Source: Flammula alnicola (Eukaryota > Basidiomycota > Agaricomycetes > Agaricales > Strophariaceae). From it: a stretch of 64,000 nucleotides of DNA. The stretch is from positions 458,075-522,074 of the forward strand of contig JADNRV010000013.1 in the NCBI GenBank assembly GCA_015499995.1. Reading direction: 5' to 3'. The first letter of the stretch is position 1; each line of letters begins with the position of its first letter. Below the pieces are notes generated by a model that had not been told where the DNA came from, searched no databases, and saw nothing but the letters and a program-made list of their open reading frames with translations. A program made the translations under genes and the position numbers. Below, one piece after another: positions 1 to 13,740 of this stretch.

Positions 1-1384
1 CACCGCTTTTTTCGCGCAGCACGAGCCGAGGCCACTGCCTTATCGGTATATTGCAACCTGGCAGGAGTTGTCAGCACATCGCTCCGACTACAGGCGACGA
101 GCACTTACCCAGCTTCTGTGTCCTTCTCAACTCCACCTGCTTGCGTTTGGATAACATTGATAGTCTCGTCTTGCTGTTCCACGAGAACGCTCATCTGCAT
201 GACGTCACGAATTAGCAACGATAACTGGCCCAAGGTAAACATGCCACTGACGTCGTTGAATAGTTGGGCCAACTCAGCCAGGGTCCTTTCAATACGCTTG
301 ATATCTTCATGCCGCTCTTGGACCTCCCGATAAGCTGCTTGTGAACTCGTATAACGGGAGTTCATCAGCTACACACGACCAATGTCAGTCTATCATCATT
401 ACCATGATGGCGCGTGGAACTGACCGCTTGACTGAAAATTTGTCCACCTTGCTCATCATTAACGACAGCGCGAATTTCCTCTGGTGTTGCATCAGGTTTG
501 ACTACACGTGGTGTCAGTGCGTGCCTTGCGGACAGATTATCTCAATATAAAAGGAACTGACCAATCTTGAACTGTCTTTCCATACGTTGCTTGTATTTTG
601 TGCGGTATTGCTGCTCCACAGACTGATAGTTTTGAATGGCTTCCACAAACTTGGATTTGACGAAGGCAGCCTGCTCATTTTGTCAGCAACCGTGGAGGCG
701 TGTAACAACAAGATATTCACTTGTTGCTTCTTGATCTGACCATCGCGACCTGACCCTCCTTGAGCTTCTAGGGCCTTCACGCGACGCTTGAGAGTTGCGC
801 TGAGTGCACTGGTATCCTCGACGAGTTCGTCCAATTGAGCAGCATTTCGTTGAGCGGCAACATCGTCCATGTTGTTCAGTGACCGTGAGTGAAGATCACT
901 AATTCGCTTGATGTTCTCATTGAACGCTTGCATACTGTCTTGGATAGAAGAAATCTGGACACGATTGCAAGTTTGCACATAAGCCGTGCGTAGAGACCGG
1001 ACATGTGGTATCTCAAGAAACTGACCTCGCTATAGAACGCGGCCATATCCCCTCCTGCCCCACCTGTTGGTGTCGACGGAGCTAGATGTGACCTGCTATC
1101 TCTCACATCAGCCATTTCGTATGAGCGGTCATCTTGTTGGGCGTATGGGTTCGCCCTGCGACTTTGGTACCCATTTCCCCCGTTCCCCGACGCCTGCGTC
1201 GGATACGAGTTCCTATTGAAGAGATGTTGACCAAACACAACTTTTAGACAAAGTTCTGACACTCACGAGCCCATATTCCCTTGCTGTTGAGCCTGGTCGA
1301 CCACAAAGAAACAGTAAGATACGAATGAATTCCATGGAAATGGTTGATACTGACCCTCATTGCGGCAAGCCTGTCTCTGGCCAT
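1..1384 (-). CDS. Sso1/Sso2-type syntaxin (plasma-membrane t-SNARE), 3' end cut by window edge
   Basis: A Qa-SNARE expected to drive fusion of secretory vesicles with the plasma membrane. The start is placed at 1384, where the peptide MARDRLAAMR opens a short first exon; small exons follow. A Gln/Asn/Pro-rich N-terminal stretch precedes the Habc-type helical region (NENIKRISDLHSRSLNNMDD, about 840-960). The SNARE helix reads REVQERHEDIKRIERTLAEL, and after an intron continues as LVEQQDETINVIQTQ (about 130-350). The basic stretch before the membrane anchor (ARAARKKRW) is reached at bases 1-60, so the C-terminal transmembrane segment lies outside the window. A second, complete syntaxin of the same type sits at 48628-49943 on the other strand. 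Family assignment is secure; which paralogue this is cannot be told. Confidence 0.9.
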
Positions 1385-1774
1385 TTTTATTGATTTGTGT
1401 AGTTTGTTATCGTTATGAAATTAGATGAGAAAGAAGAGAGATAGAGAGGGGACTGAGTGTCGAGTAGGAGATGTGCGTGGAAGCAGTGGAACGGGCACTA
1501 ACACCTGTGACAGTGCTGGAGAAAGATGGCTGTACAGGGCGGCATAAACACTGCCAAATACTATCACTGGTTCCGCCATACTACTTAGTTGAATCATTCG
1601 ATGCTGCGCGTGGGGCGTCAGCTGCGTATATTATTGACTATGGAACAGCCTTCGGAGAATGATTTCTGGAATACGAAATTCTATCTACGATGCATAATCT
1701 CCTATGTATGATACATTCTTGTGAACGGACGAGTTCTGGTCATTCATAATGACCATTTTACATCCGTTTCCTTT
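1385..1774. other. Intergenic: syntaxin promoter side and lyase 3' side
   Basis: This 390-bp gap lies upstream of the syntaxin start and downstream of the argininosuccinate lyase stop. A 63-codon plus-strand frame at 1471-1662 has no recognisable features. I see no gene here. Confidence 0.6.
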
Positions 1775-3532
<1,758 letters not shown>

Positions 3533-3911
3533 CGTGAATTGTAGGTGAGGAAGCGAATGGCAAACTTGTTTTTCAGGGTACTGTATTTTTGGACGCGACA
3601 GTGACTCACGTCACTTTATGGGGTTCGGCTAATTCGGCCGTAAAGTCTAAAGTGGCCTGCGTGTGTTGTCATACCCATCCTAAAGGCCTAACAGTGTAAC
3701 AACCTCATCAGACCAAGGCTTGGGTTGACGAAAGGGCCAAGGCAACCTCCTTGATCTTCCTTGCCTATCGAAGTCGCAATTTCCCAACTCTCGAGGCCGC
3801 GGCACTCAGCACTTGACGTGTGCACAACATATACGGCCTCTCGGGTCCTTGCACCAAGATTATCGCTTAAATCGCTCTGTTGAGCAGTTACACCACCTCT
3901 TCAAGCTTTCG
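3533..3911. promoter_or_regulatory. Shared upstream region of ARG4 and the MFS transporter
   Basis: A 379-bp spacer between two divergent starts (lyase at 3532 on minus, transporter at 3912 on plus). It should hold both promoters. I see no clear TATA box or repeat motif. Confidence 0.5.
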
Positions 3912-5678
3912 ATGATTCGTCGTCTGCAAATGCGACAGTGGTCGCTATGCTTTTCCATTGCCCTAAACTCGTACGTGTTGTCCGATTCATATTTTGGACG
4001 AAGTGATTGACGAAAACGGCTAGGTTCTGCGCAGGAGGGATGTTCACGTTCCCTCTCATATCCCCAGCATTGGCTACTCACTACAAACTGAGTCAACCTC
4101 ATTTGACAACCATAATCCTGGCGTAAGGAATATCCAAATCTTCGCAATTACATATTTCTCATCACGACAATACATAGTGGGATGATGAGCCAATATCCGG
4201 TCGCGGTTATCGTTGGATCACTCAATGACCAGCACGGACCTGCTACATGCACGCTTATCGCAGCAGCACTGTTTTCTACTGGATTCGGTGGATTTTCATG
4301 GGAAATATACAACACTCCGAGCGATCTTCCAGTTTCTCAAGCTTCATTTTATCGACTAGTCTTTTGCTTCCTGTTAGTTGGCCTTGGAACGGTGTTTTCG
4401 TACGTGTCTCACTATTTTAATCCCTCCTATATATCCCTGACTTACACCGCTAGATATTGCTCGTCCTTATTTGCGGCTTCCAAGTATTTCCCAAATCACA
4501 TCGGACTGGCTTCGGGTGCCACCATGGCTCTATTCGGACTTTCGCCGTTGTTTTACTCCGTCATTGCAACAACATTTTTCATGGATCCGACAACTGGACT
4601 GTTAAACGTTGTTTCTTTCACGGCCTTCCTGGCTCTCACGACTGGCTTCGTCTACATTCCTGGGTGGCTCAATCTGCGACGGTTTCCAATCAATTCGACT
4701 GGTGGAATTGAACCTAATTCAAGCCATGTTGAAGGAGCTATCGCTGCAGAAACAACACCACTTCTGGCTTCCGAGTCTACAGAGCATCCCAGCGGACGGC
4801 CCTTGGATCCTACCGTCGGTGAATTACTGAAGAAAGTTGATTTCTGGCTACTTGCCATCTTCTGTATTTTCACTCTAGGAATGGTATGTGATTCTCTCTA
4901 TATCCTTCCTTTCGTACTGATCTTTATTTGATAGTCTGAAATGGTGATCTCCAATATTGGCACCCTTTCCGAATCCCTTCCGCCACCTCCATATGAGTTA
5001 ACGTCAGGCCGATCCATCGCTAGCTCTTCTGCTGCGTTCCAAGTCAAGCTCATATCGGTTGCCAATACTCTATCTCGTATTTTCGTCGGACCACTGGCAG
5101 ATCTTGTTTCGCCCGTCCCTGGTTATCTATCAACGGGAGTTCAGACTTTCCCAAGGAAGCACGTAATCAGTCGATTTGCGTTTCTTTCTGGCGCGGCGAC
5201 TTTGCTCTCGCTAACATTCCTCTGGATGGAATTCGGTGTTCGGAGTCAAGCTCAGCTGTGGGCCCTCAGGTAGTGATACTCTTCTAAATCAAGTTTTACA
5301 CCTCTAATTCATGCCCTTAGTCTTGGAACTGGCCTCGGCTACAGCACTGTCTTTACGGTCCTGTGAGTTGATACCCGACATGGCCTATACTAAAGGACGT
5401 CTTCTAACCTTTATCACAGACCCAGCCTAATTTCATCTCTATGGGGTTTACAACATTTAGGAAGAAACTTTGGCGTCCTAATGTACGCGCCATTCACAGG
5501 GACGCCGATTTTTTCGTACCTGTATGCACTTATCTCGGCTTCGCACACTCAAGGAGGGGAGCCGATATGCAAGGGCCGACCATGCTGGCAATTGACGTTT
5601 TCTCTGGGAATTGCAACTTCGATCATGGCGCTGTTCATCAGTCTTACTCTGTGGAGGCGTTGGCGCGGTAAAATCTAA
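3912..5678 (+). CDS. MFS transporter, MCH1-like
   Basis: A membrane transporter resembling the fungal MCH1 group (monocarboxylate-transporter-like, substrate not established). Exon 1 starts at 3912 and ends in RQWSLCFSIALNS. An intron leads to FCAGGMFTFPLISPALATHY, and a second to GMMSQYPVAVIVGSLNDQHG, which carries the short loop expected between helices 2 and 3. Further hydrophobic helices follow (ALFGLSPLFYSVIATTFF; VDFWLLAIFCIFTLGM), then NTLSRIFVGPLADLVSP in the second half, and a last helix before the stop at 5676-5678. A soluble central loop of about 60 residues follows the sixth helix. The start could instead lie at the in-frame ATG 3813. Family confidence is good; substrate unknown. 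Confidence 0.8.
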
Positions 5679-6390
5679 TGCTGAAATCTAATACTGAAAC
5701 GAAGGTCAGTCAGTACTGTTAACATTTGGAACTAGCTAACCTCCAATGCTTAAAGTTACAATAGTTGGCATTTTAAATATATTCTTCCATGTGTACATTA
5801 GTAGTCTAGCATTTCCAGGGTCTCTGCATCTTGACCCTTCTTTGTTTAACGCCCCGCATCAGCACAGGTCATTGAATTGCATACCCTATGTATACGTATA
5901 CTTATAAGTACCCCGACGTGGACTGTATCTAATCACCGTTCTCTGTTGCCCTTTTTGGCATTGATTCCTTTACCTGGTTCGGAATTACTTCTGTGAAATT
6001 GAATTTACCCCCTCCGTTTCAGTTTTCCGACTTCTGGTCATGGTCTGTATATGCCTTCTATCCTTATGAATCAACAGCAGCTCATTCGTGTATGTAAAGG
6101 CGTACTTAAACTTGGATAGTAGCCTCGGCCCGACTATGCAATGTGTATGACACCATCAAACTTAACACCCATCATGATCCCCACAACTTGAAGATAACCA
6201 CACCCTTCGGGATTTGGTTTCCAGCGCGCCTCTACTTATATAAAGAGGTGTCCAGGTGCTCTTTATTTTTTTCGCGTCAGAGGATCTTCCAAACTGATAC
6301 TCCATTCGCTGTGCCAGAGCCCAACTTTCCGCACTTCATCTACTATACCGAACTTGAAGAACGGCTAAAGGCTAAACTGTTCGAGATATC
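5679..6390. other. Intergenic, 0.7 kb
   Basis: Lies between two plus-strand genes and is A/T-rich. It should contain the 3' end of the transporter transcript and the promoter of the AIG1-like gene. A TATA-like stretch (CTTATATAAAG) lies near 6234-6245, about 150 bp before the next start. No gene seen. Confidence 0.5.
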
Positions 6391-7309
6391 ATGTCTAGCC
6401 TGAACAGATTTTATGCAGCAATCCTTCATGGGGTAGCTGCAAATGTCATGTATCAAGGATTCAAAAGCATACACAACCTGCCAATAGACGAAGTCATGAG
6501 CAAGCAGTATGGGGGTCATTTTCAGTACCTCACTATACAAGGGTATGTAAGCTGCTACACTTTCACGTCTTGGAGCAACCGACAAATTTCCTGTTCCTCA
6601 GGCTATCGTTAGCTTGCCTTTCAATGATGTTGGGAATGGTAACTGACTTGTTTCCACAGCTCACGAGTGAGTTCCCGTCCTCGAATATTATATTCTTTCA
6701 GATATCATGTACAATTCACTGAGCTTATTTACAGGCGTGAAATTTGCGAAACGATATCTCACGATTGTTGCTATGCCTGTGCGTCTCGTTTTCAACCCTC
6801 AATCCTTTCCCAAGCTGAAATGTAAAAACAGCTTTCTGTAGTCGTTTCACTCATCTATTGGTCTCTCTTGCTTTTGTTCCCAAAGCTCATCATACCACAA
6901 GTCATGTCAGAATCTTCTTCATCTGCAACCGCGCCCGTGCTCTTTCGCCTGCCACTTTCTGTGGATCTATCATTGCATGCGGCTCCTGCAGTGTCCCTCA
7001 TGCTGGATTTCTTCCTCTTCGAGGCAAAATATAACAAGAGGGATGTCCGAGTCGCTGCACCGATTGCTGTAGTTGCCTTTGCTCTGTGGTATTGCATTTG
7101 GGTGGAATATTGTGGCAAAATGAACAAAGGAGTTTGTGAGTTTATCCCTCTTTTGATTCTTACATTTACACAGAATATTGACGTAACATCGTCCAGTTCC
7201 CTACCCTTTTTTGACCGAAAATACCCAACCAGTTCGAATTGGTATCTATATCGGAGCTATTATCCTGTCGCTTTCCTCATTCAGGCTCATCAATAGTCTA
7301 CGCCGTTGA
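6391..7309 (+). CDS. AIG1/FAR-17a-like multi-pass membrane protein
   Basis: Belongs by appearance to the FAR-17a/AIG1 family; animal members hydrolyse FAHFA lipids, but the fungal role is not established. Five exons join to about 220 residues. Exon 1 begins MSSLNRFYAAILHGVAANVM, the next carries LSLACLSMMLGMVTDLFPQL, then VKFAKRYLTIVAMP and LSVVVSLIYWSLLLLFPKLI. A longer exon contains LPLSVDLSLHAAPAVSLMLD, with the conserved His of the family, and VAFALWYCIWVEY. The last exon gives FPYPFLTENTQPVRIGIYIG and ends LRLINSLRR at 7309. Six or so hydrophobic helices are visible. No frame breaks. Confidence 0.82.
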
Positions 7310-9039
7310 ATAGTATCGTATACCCCAAATCCATCTAATATATCCGGAATCTTACAATGAACTTATCAATTTAACACAGGAATCTTCAACTCGTTTCATG
7401 TTTATACATTCCTCACAACTCAAACGGAAGTCGATCTATCCGCTAATGGTCATCGCGTGCATCCCAGTTGCAGAGTTGCGCCACACTTTAGCGTTACACG
7501 ATCATTCTCTCGGAGTGTTGCAGTTCAAGTTGGAACTTGCAGAATCCAGGAGACAATCAGAAGCGGCATCACGTTCGCATCCATGCCCGAGCATATCCAT
7601 GGACATGAACCAAACTAGCCTCCCCAAATGCGGTCCGAGCGTCTTGTGAGCTTTGACGAAAAAAAGGGGATATACCCGATATACATATGACCGCACCAAG
7701 AAGGGAGAACTTATATATGGACTATCCCCGTCTATCCCAACCTACCAAGTCAATAAAAGCCTCCTAAAACATGTTAACAGCTTTCCGTGCTGGTTTGACT
7801 TGGGGAAGGGACTGCATCAGGTAGCTGCCTGTAGCTGCACCTCAGCATCAACGGAGTTGGGCAGCAATATCGAAAGGCCAACAAAGGGCAAAATCATCTC
7901 CAATACAAGTCGTAAAATAATTGTTTGTCAGGTTATTGTTATACAGGATTATACGCACGACTCATAAACAACTGAGAAAGTACTGGGAACATTTTGCTAC
8001 ATTTTGTGGTCGTTTTTTCAAGTCAGAGACTGGTGCTTACATAAGCCTACAGTTATTAATATTCGACTGCGAGTAACAGCTCTCCACGTAACTATCACCT
8101 CCCTGCTGGATGGTGGACTGGCACCACAACCCACTCGCGTGTAAAGCTGTAAACCTGTGAACCGCGCGTGATGGAGCCTATGGAATCAATGGCGTCCGAT
8201 TCCCCTGGCACTGGGCGACGGCAGTATCCCCTGCATGCTCATCCGGAGTTTTCAATTCTTGAATATCCTGGTTACCGAGAGTACAGACTAGAGAGCCAAA
8301 AACCAGCAGACAAACAGTCATCTGCTTCCCGCAACCTGGCATCTTGGATTTCCGGACCATGGCTGTTCCTCGCTTTCTGTTGGCAAGCTGTGCATATTTA
8401 GACTATAGTCGAAGGACATTTCTCTAACTCATAATTGCAAAGCTTGCAAAGCTACCGCGAAATTATGCCTACCCGGTCATCATTGGTTGTCTCATTCTGG
8501 TTATCAGGTCTGCCTTCTTCCGGGTTCTGTATGGTGGGTGGACACGTTTATCTGGTGGAACGTCTAATCTAATCAATTTACTAGAATCTGTAATTCTGCT
8601 GCCACCTCACGGCATTCAACTAGAGACGTACCGAGGGTTCCCAAATATGCGGCCCTTCTTCGCCAGCAAGCGTTTTATATCGTCTACCAGCCTGCAGGAC
8701 ATCGTCATCAATGAGGGATTGAAAGGATGGAATGTCCTCTATTATCTTGTTGCCATCAAGCGCAACAACCCTCAAGGCAGCGTTTTGGAAGTTGCATACG
8801 AGGTAGTTCATTCTCTTGCCCTTACAGTGAAAAGGAATAACATTTGCCCAGGATCTTTTGCCTTGCCATTCAATCCTTCTCCAAGTCCTCGAGGGTATAC
8901 ACGAACTCATTCTATCCAGTCCAACTAGAGCTCATAGCCTAGAACATGCCAATGTATCCCATTAATTGTCATAAAATACAAGTCCATGGATGATGCGTGA
9001 AATGATGAAAGAATTTGTGGATGCATAACGCCATAATCA
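7310..9039. other. Gene-free stretch, 1.7 kb
   Basis: Separates the AIG1-like gene from the convergent 3' end of the IST1-TBC gene. Frames at 8168-8401 (+) and 8620-8910 (-) lack recognisable domains, hydrophobic segments or sensible splice continuation. I see nothing I can support as a gene. Confidence 0.5.
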
Positions 9040-12000
9040 TCAACGTAAGGAAGGGCCTTCTTCGCTTTCATATGCACTCAAGAGTTCGTCATAACCCTCG
9101 TCGTCACCTTCTTCAGCCGCACTTTCCCTCCGACTTCTCGGAATCTCTCGACTTTCGGTGGAGACTTTTCTAGCCCTGTGTCCAGTAGAGACTTTACGTG
9201 GTCGCTCTTCGTTGGTAATGGTATCCATAGAAGATTTTCTCGGTCGTTCTTGGTCGTTTGAAGACAGTTTTCTTGGACGTCTCGATGATCGTGACAACCC
9301 AGGGGATACTGAGACATGATCATCCGAGTCGAAACTGCTTGCTTTTGGGGTCGTTATGCTTTCCTGGTCATCTGCAGGCCACTCAACGGTCAGTTTGGAA
9401 GGACTTGAAGTTTTCTGCTCGGCAGATATCCGAGACCGTTGAGTGTCTTGAATTTGAAGGTTCGCTGGACGAGGATACCGTTTTGCCCGTACTCTAGGAG
9501 ATCTCGCAGTTACTCCTATAGGAGTTGTAGGCAAACTGTTCTCTGAATCAGCGACGCCAGACCTTTTCCAAGAAGATTTTCTGGAGGGTGCTGGCAATTC
9601 GCTCGAAGTAGCATCAGAACTCTCTGATTCTTTAGCTTCAGGTGACACAGTTCGTTGACTGTCCAGCGAAGTGCTTTCTTGAAGTGGGGATTTTGCAATT
9701 AAAGGAGGACTGTGGATATCGGATGATGCAGATGAATTTCTTGATGATGGGCGTGATAGGCGCGCATGAGCTACATGAAAGTTGGGTGCCATCGGAGATA
9801 TAGATCGTCGATTTAGGGCTACAATGCGACTAGAACTGTTGTCGGAGTCGTATTCTGACCTGCTGGACTTTGGAATACGTGCAAAGGCATCAGAGGGTGA
9901 TAAAGACGACACCGAAGACTGGGAATCTCGGTGGAAATGGTTCCGTTTTGCCCTCATTACATCCGCCCATTCATCGGTGTCAGGCGTTAACATGGCGCTT
10001 GTTGCGCTTGCAGATCGCGGGTGGCCGCTGGATTTTCTGCGGCCAGAAATTATAGGACTGCCGGAATTAAGCACGAGGGGCTTTGGCACAGATTTCATAG
10101 GTACTAAAGGTGGAGAACGCATTGAAATAAGTGTCTTGGTCTTTTCTAAAAATCCTGCACTGTGTAGAGGCGAGAGTGCCTGGGGGGTCTGCGCCGATGG
10201 TTTCTTGGGTGGAAGCGGAGGAGAAAATATTCCCGGCGAGTCGAAAAATGGTATAGAGCCGCGTGTTCGACTTGAAATGGATTCAAGTTGTGATAAATGT
10301 TCTGTCTCTGTTGCATTGGGTGCAGAATGCTCGGTAGGCGCATTCTGCGTATTCATGCCCCATGAACCCAAAAAACCCCTGGCACGCCAGTTTGTACCGA
10401 CCTTGGAAAGTGTAGCAACGGTATCGGAGCCTTTTAACTTTTCAGCATAACTCCAAATATTAGAAGATGCCTGGGAATTTGGTGGAGATTGAGTTTGTTT
10501 GCTTTGGATGTTAGCGGCGATGTCGACTGGCGCGGGGGGTTCTGGTGACGGTGGTATAGATGGGACCTCATCTTCCATAGCGGTTTGATTTGTTATCCCT
10601 CTCCAAAAGGTGTTTGAGATCTGAGAAGCCAAAGTAGATTGGGTAGTTGCTGACGTCTCTGTTTCGTCGCTATCGGTGTAGTCACTACTGAGCCGTTTGT
10701 TGCTTTCTGCAGGGGGTTCGGTTGCGGAAGTCTGCCGCTGATGTGTTAAACCTCTCCACACATTGACTTTAAAGCGAGCGCCCAAACTGAGTGTAGGTTG
10801 CTGGGCATTGACAGATTCTTGTTCGCGGCGTTGGGCTAGTTCATATGCAGTTTGCAGAATTCGTTCGATGCCTCCTACACGTTTCGGATCGTAGAGCTGA
10901 AGGAAAGATAATGCTTCCATAAATGAGTCTTGAGATTGCCCTGGCACCAGAGGCAACTGTGGAACATATTCTACTTCGTCGGTCCACAAGCTGCGTGTGC
11001 TCTGGCCAACTTTACCGAGCCTGAAATATTAATTATTACTGTGAAATTACCCATGTCAAGAACTTAAATACCTATATAGGTGGTTCTTGGCTCGAAGGAG
11101 CATACTAGTGCAAATGTCGAGCAAGTAATCGAGCTTTGGGTTCAAGCTCCTTTCCCGCGGTGGTTGACAGAACAGGACATCCCAGACCAGAAACAATGAA
11201 GATAGTGGCAGTGTATGGGTGAGTATTGGCATCAACCATCGGCTAAAGTTTAAAGAGAAAATAAGCAAGACATCGGAACATGGAAAACGGAAAAGGACAA
11301 ACTATGAGTAGTGCGGCAAAGATGGGTCTAAACCTGAATCTTCCTGGGATTGGAGGTCAGCACTTCGGACAAAGAGAATGAAAGGAATGTCCTCACCAGA
11401 TGGGTTTGAAACTCGGCATCTGCCCAGGATAAACGGTCGCTGAATTTCTTCATCCAAAGATGACCTTCGTCGTCCTCTAACCCAGCAAATTCTGCCACCA
11501 CTGCCTCCAATAACCAGAAAGTATCGGCTTCCACGTGTGCCAGATCTTCCGCGTCTACTTCTTGCAATAAAACGGAATAGAGTGGAACCAAAACAGATGG
11601 AGTGTGATAGGACATGCTTCCAGGGTTGATCGTATTGTGTAGGTAGGCTAAGCGGAGTAGTGAAGAGCAATGTTGCGGATGAGCAGTTCCAAAGATACGT
11701 TTCCGAGACGGCAGCAGGGTCGTGGAAGTCGTTTGGCTCTCGGAGCGGGTTGAATCTGAGGAAGTCAGCGAGATGCCAGGAGTAACATCCTCCTCGGGTT
11801 CAAGGCGAATCTCTGGCGTTGGAGCAAGATGGGATCCCTCTTTGTCCTCGTTTTGGAGAACCTTCAATCGAGTTTCAAGTATTCGCGCATACGGTATTCG
11901 GACGTCTTCAGGCACTCCTTCGTTGAGAGGACATTGGGCAAATGTTTCAGGTTCATCTTCGATCAGGGCGAAGACACTTCGTGGTAGGCCAGAGAGTTGC

Positions 12001-13200
12001 TTATACGCCTCAAGAAGTGTTTCATCCGAAGGAGAAGGTCCTACGGAAGGCCGCGAGAATGGTTCTAGCAATCGTCGTACAAGATCCTTAAAATAATCGA
12101 TTAATCGTTTGAGGGGGGTTGGTTATAATAACAGGGTGACTTACATAATATGCATCTCTCTGCTTGATTATTTCAGGCTTCCATGATGCCTTGACTTCGG
12201 GAAGGATTCCAAGTAAAAGTCTACGCAACTGCATGAGAAGATGTTAAAAAATATCTAGTTGAAACTTACTTCCAGATCCTGGGGCGAAGCCAGGCCGGTT
12301 CATCAGGTATACCTAAGGTATGATGAATTATCGTTTCAAGAGAATGGTTCATTCCACGAACCTTGTACGCAGAGCTTCCGTAAACGAGACAGATCAACTT
12401 GAGGGCTAGCCTCGGGGTCCAGAAATTCTGAGAGGACATTGACACTGCTAATGATCAGCTAAAAGTGTCACGAAGAAATATTGAATACGGACATAGACTG
12501 GCGCGGAGGGACTGGTGTCCATGATACACCATAACTTTGAGCAATGTCGTGCATATAGGAATCTAGTTGGAACGCCGACGGGACTGGTATTGAGATAGCC
12601 TTGAATACGCGCTCAGATACCTGTTGGTCCTTATTTCCAATAGCAGAGCGCGCGAAGTCGGGCCCTAGACGTTGTACAAGAAAGCTGCGAGTCACATCGA
12701 GATCTAATAGCGAATTAAAGAATATACGAGGTGTCGAAATAACGATCAAGTACCTTTCGAATGGACGTGAGGAGCGGCATAGATTATCGTGGATGTAGCT
12801 TCTATCATTACAGGACTCGGAAAGATACTGGATTCCACCATTTAGCTTGGCCGGTCACATACACTGACTTGACAATGAGCTCCTTTACGTACCCCCGTTC
12901 TAATTCTTGAAAGTGTTCCTGTAGAATGCCAAGTTGCATTTCGAGTTCCTCAAGGAGATCTCCATAAGCCTCATCCATGATCAACTTTTCAGCTTTTTCG
13001 CGAGCTAGCGGGACATTGCCTCGTTGAATCAGAGTTGCGATATCCGTGCGTGTGATATTAGCTTGCGAATCAATTGTGGCTTGCACCTGTCCTAGTCTCT
13101 GGGACGCGAGGCGGAGCTGCGACTAGAACTTTGTCAGACTTCTGTCCAGCGAATTTGAACGGAAGCAAACCTTGGCAGCGGCAGGTTCCCACTTGATCAT
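9040..13200 (-). CDS. IST1-domain / TBC-domain fusion protein with long disordered tail
   Basis: The start at 13200 (MIKWEPAAAK, then SQLRLASQRLGQVQATIDSQ) opens an IST1/DUF292 domain, the ESCRT-III/Vps4 cofactor type. It continues with RGNVPLAREKAEKLIMDEAY, the segment near 12800 (STIIYAAPHVHSK), DLDVTRSFLVQRLGPDF and YMHDIAQSYGVSWTPVPPRQ. A 48-nt intron then leads in frame to VNVLSEFLDPEASPQVDLSR and LRKLCVQGIPDEPAWLRPRI, the entry to a TBC domain most like TBC1D13. It reads on through KLLLGILPEVKASW, FWLLEAVVAEFAGLEDDEGH and SRWLMPILTHTLPLSSLFLV. After the TBC come about 550 Ser/Pro-rich residues ending EGPSLR at 9040. Neither the Arg finger (IxxDxxR) nor the Gln finger (YxQ) of active Rab GAPs is evident. 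Separate neighbouring genes remain possible, but I find no start codon for a stand-alone TBC gene with a normal-size intron. Confidence 0.75.
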
Positions 13201-13740
13201 TAGAGACACCACAGTTACAATCAAGAAGGGTTTGAAGGCGAGTTGTCTGAAGGTCGGAGGATAAGGGGGCAGGATGCTCGGTGGTTCTGTGCTCGCCGCT
13301 AACTATAAAGAAATGGTGCTGGGCGGCCTCAAAGGCTGCGTGCTGTTTGAGCAGTCGGACATTCAGGGACACGTCCGAATCTGTGAACTTTGCTCAAAAT
13401 CCTTGATGAGCACGTGGGAATCGAAACGATTGAGTTAGTCAGTCACATTTATTCTCAATTCTCAATTGATGACTGAGTACTATACCTCCACCAATTGTTA
13501 TAATATTTCTCTAACATGGCGTGCAATAGATATCGTAGAACATCAACACCTCCGTCTAGTTTTCTTACTTATTTACAATACACGTCTACTATAAAAATTA
13601 CATTACGAATACATTGAATATCTTCCTCTAACTGGCCATGAGCCCACTGGCATCAACCCAAGACAGAGAACTTAATTTGGACGACTTCCAGGTGAAGGGT
13701 TTCCATTGTTCTACAGCTCAAGGATGGTGTTCCGAGTCAT
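13201..13740. other. Intergenic, 0.5 kb
   Basis: Upstream of the IST1-TBC start and downstream of the next minus-strand gene. A 100-codon minus frame at 13070-13372 overlaps the first exon in another frame and is not credible. The stretch 13480-13620 is A/T-rich. No gene seen. Confidence 0.5.

Noticed and set aside
8168..8910. Open frames 8168-8401 (+) and 8620-8910 (-) as possible genes
   Set aside because: No domain, no splice continuation and no composition typical of the neighbouring exons.
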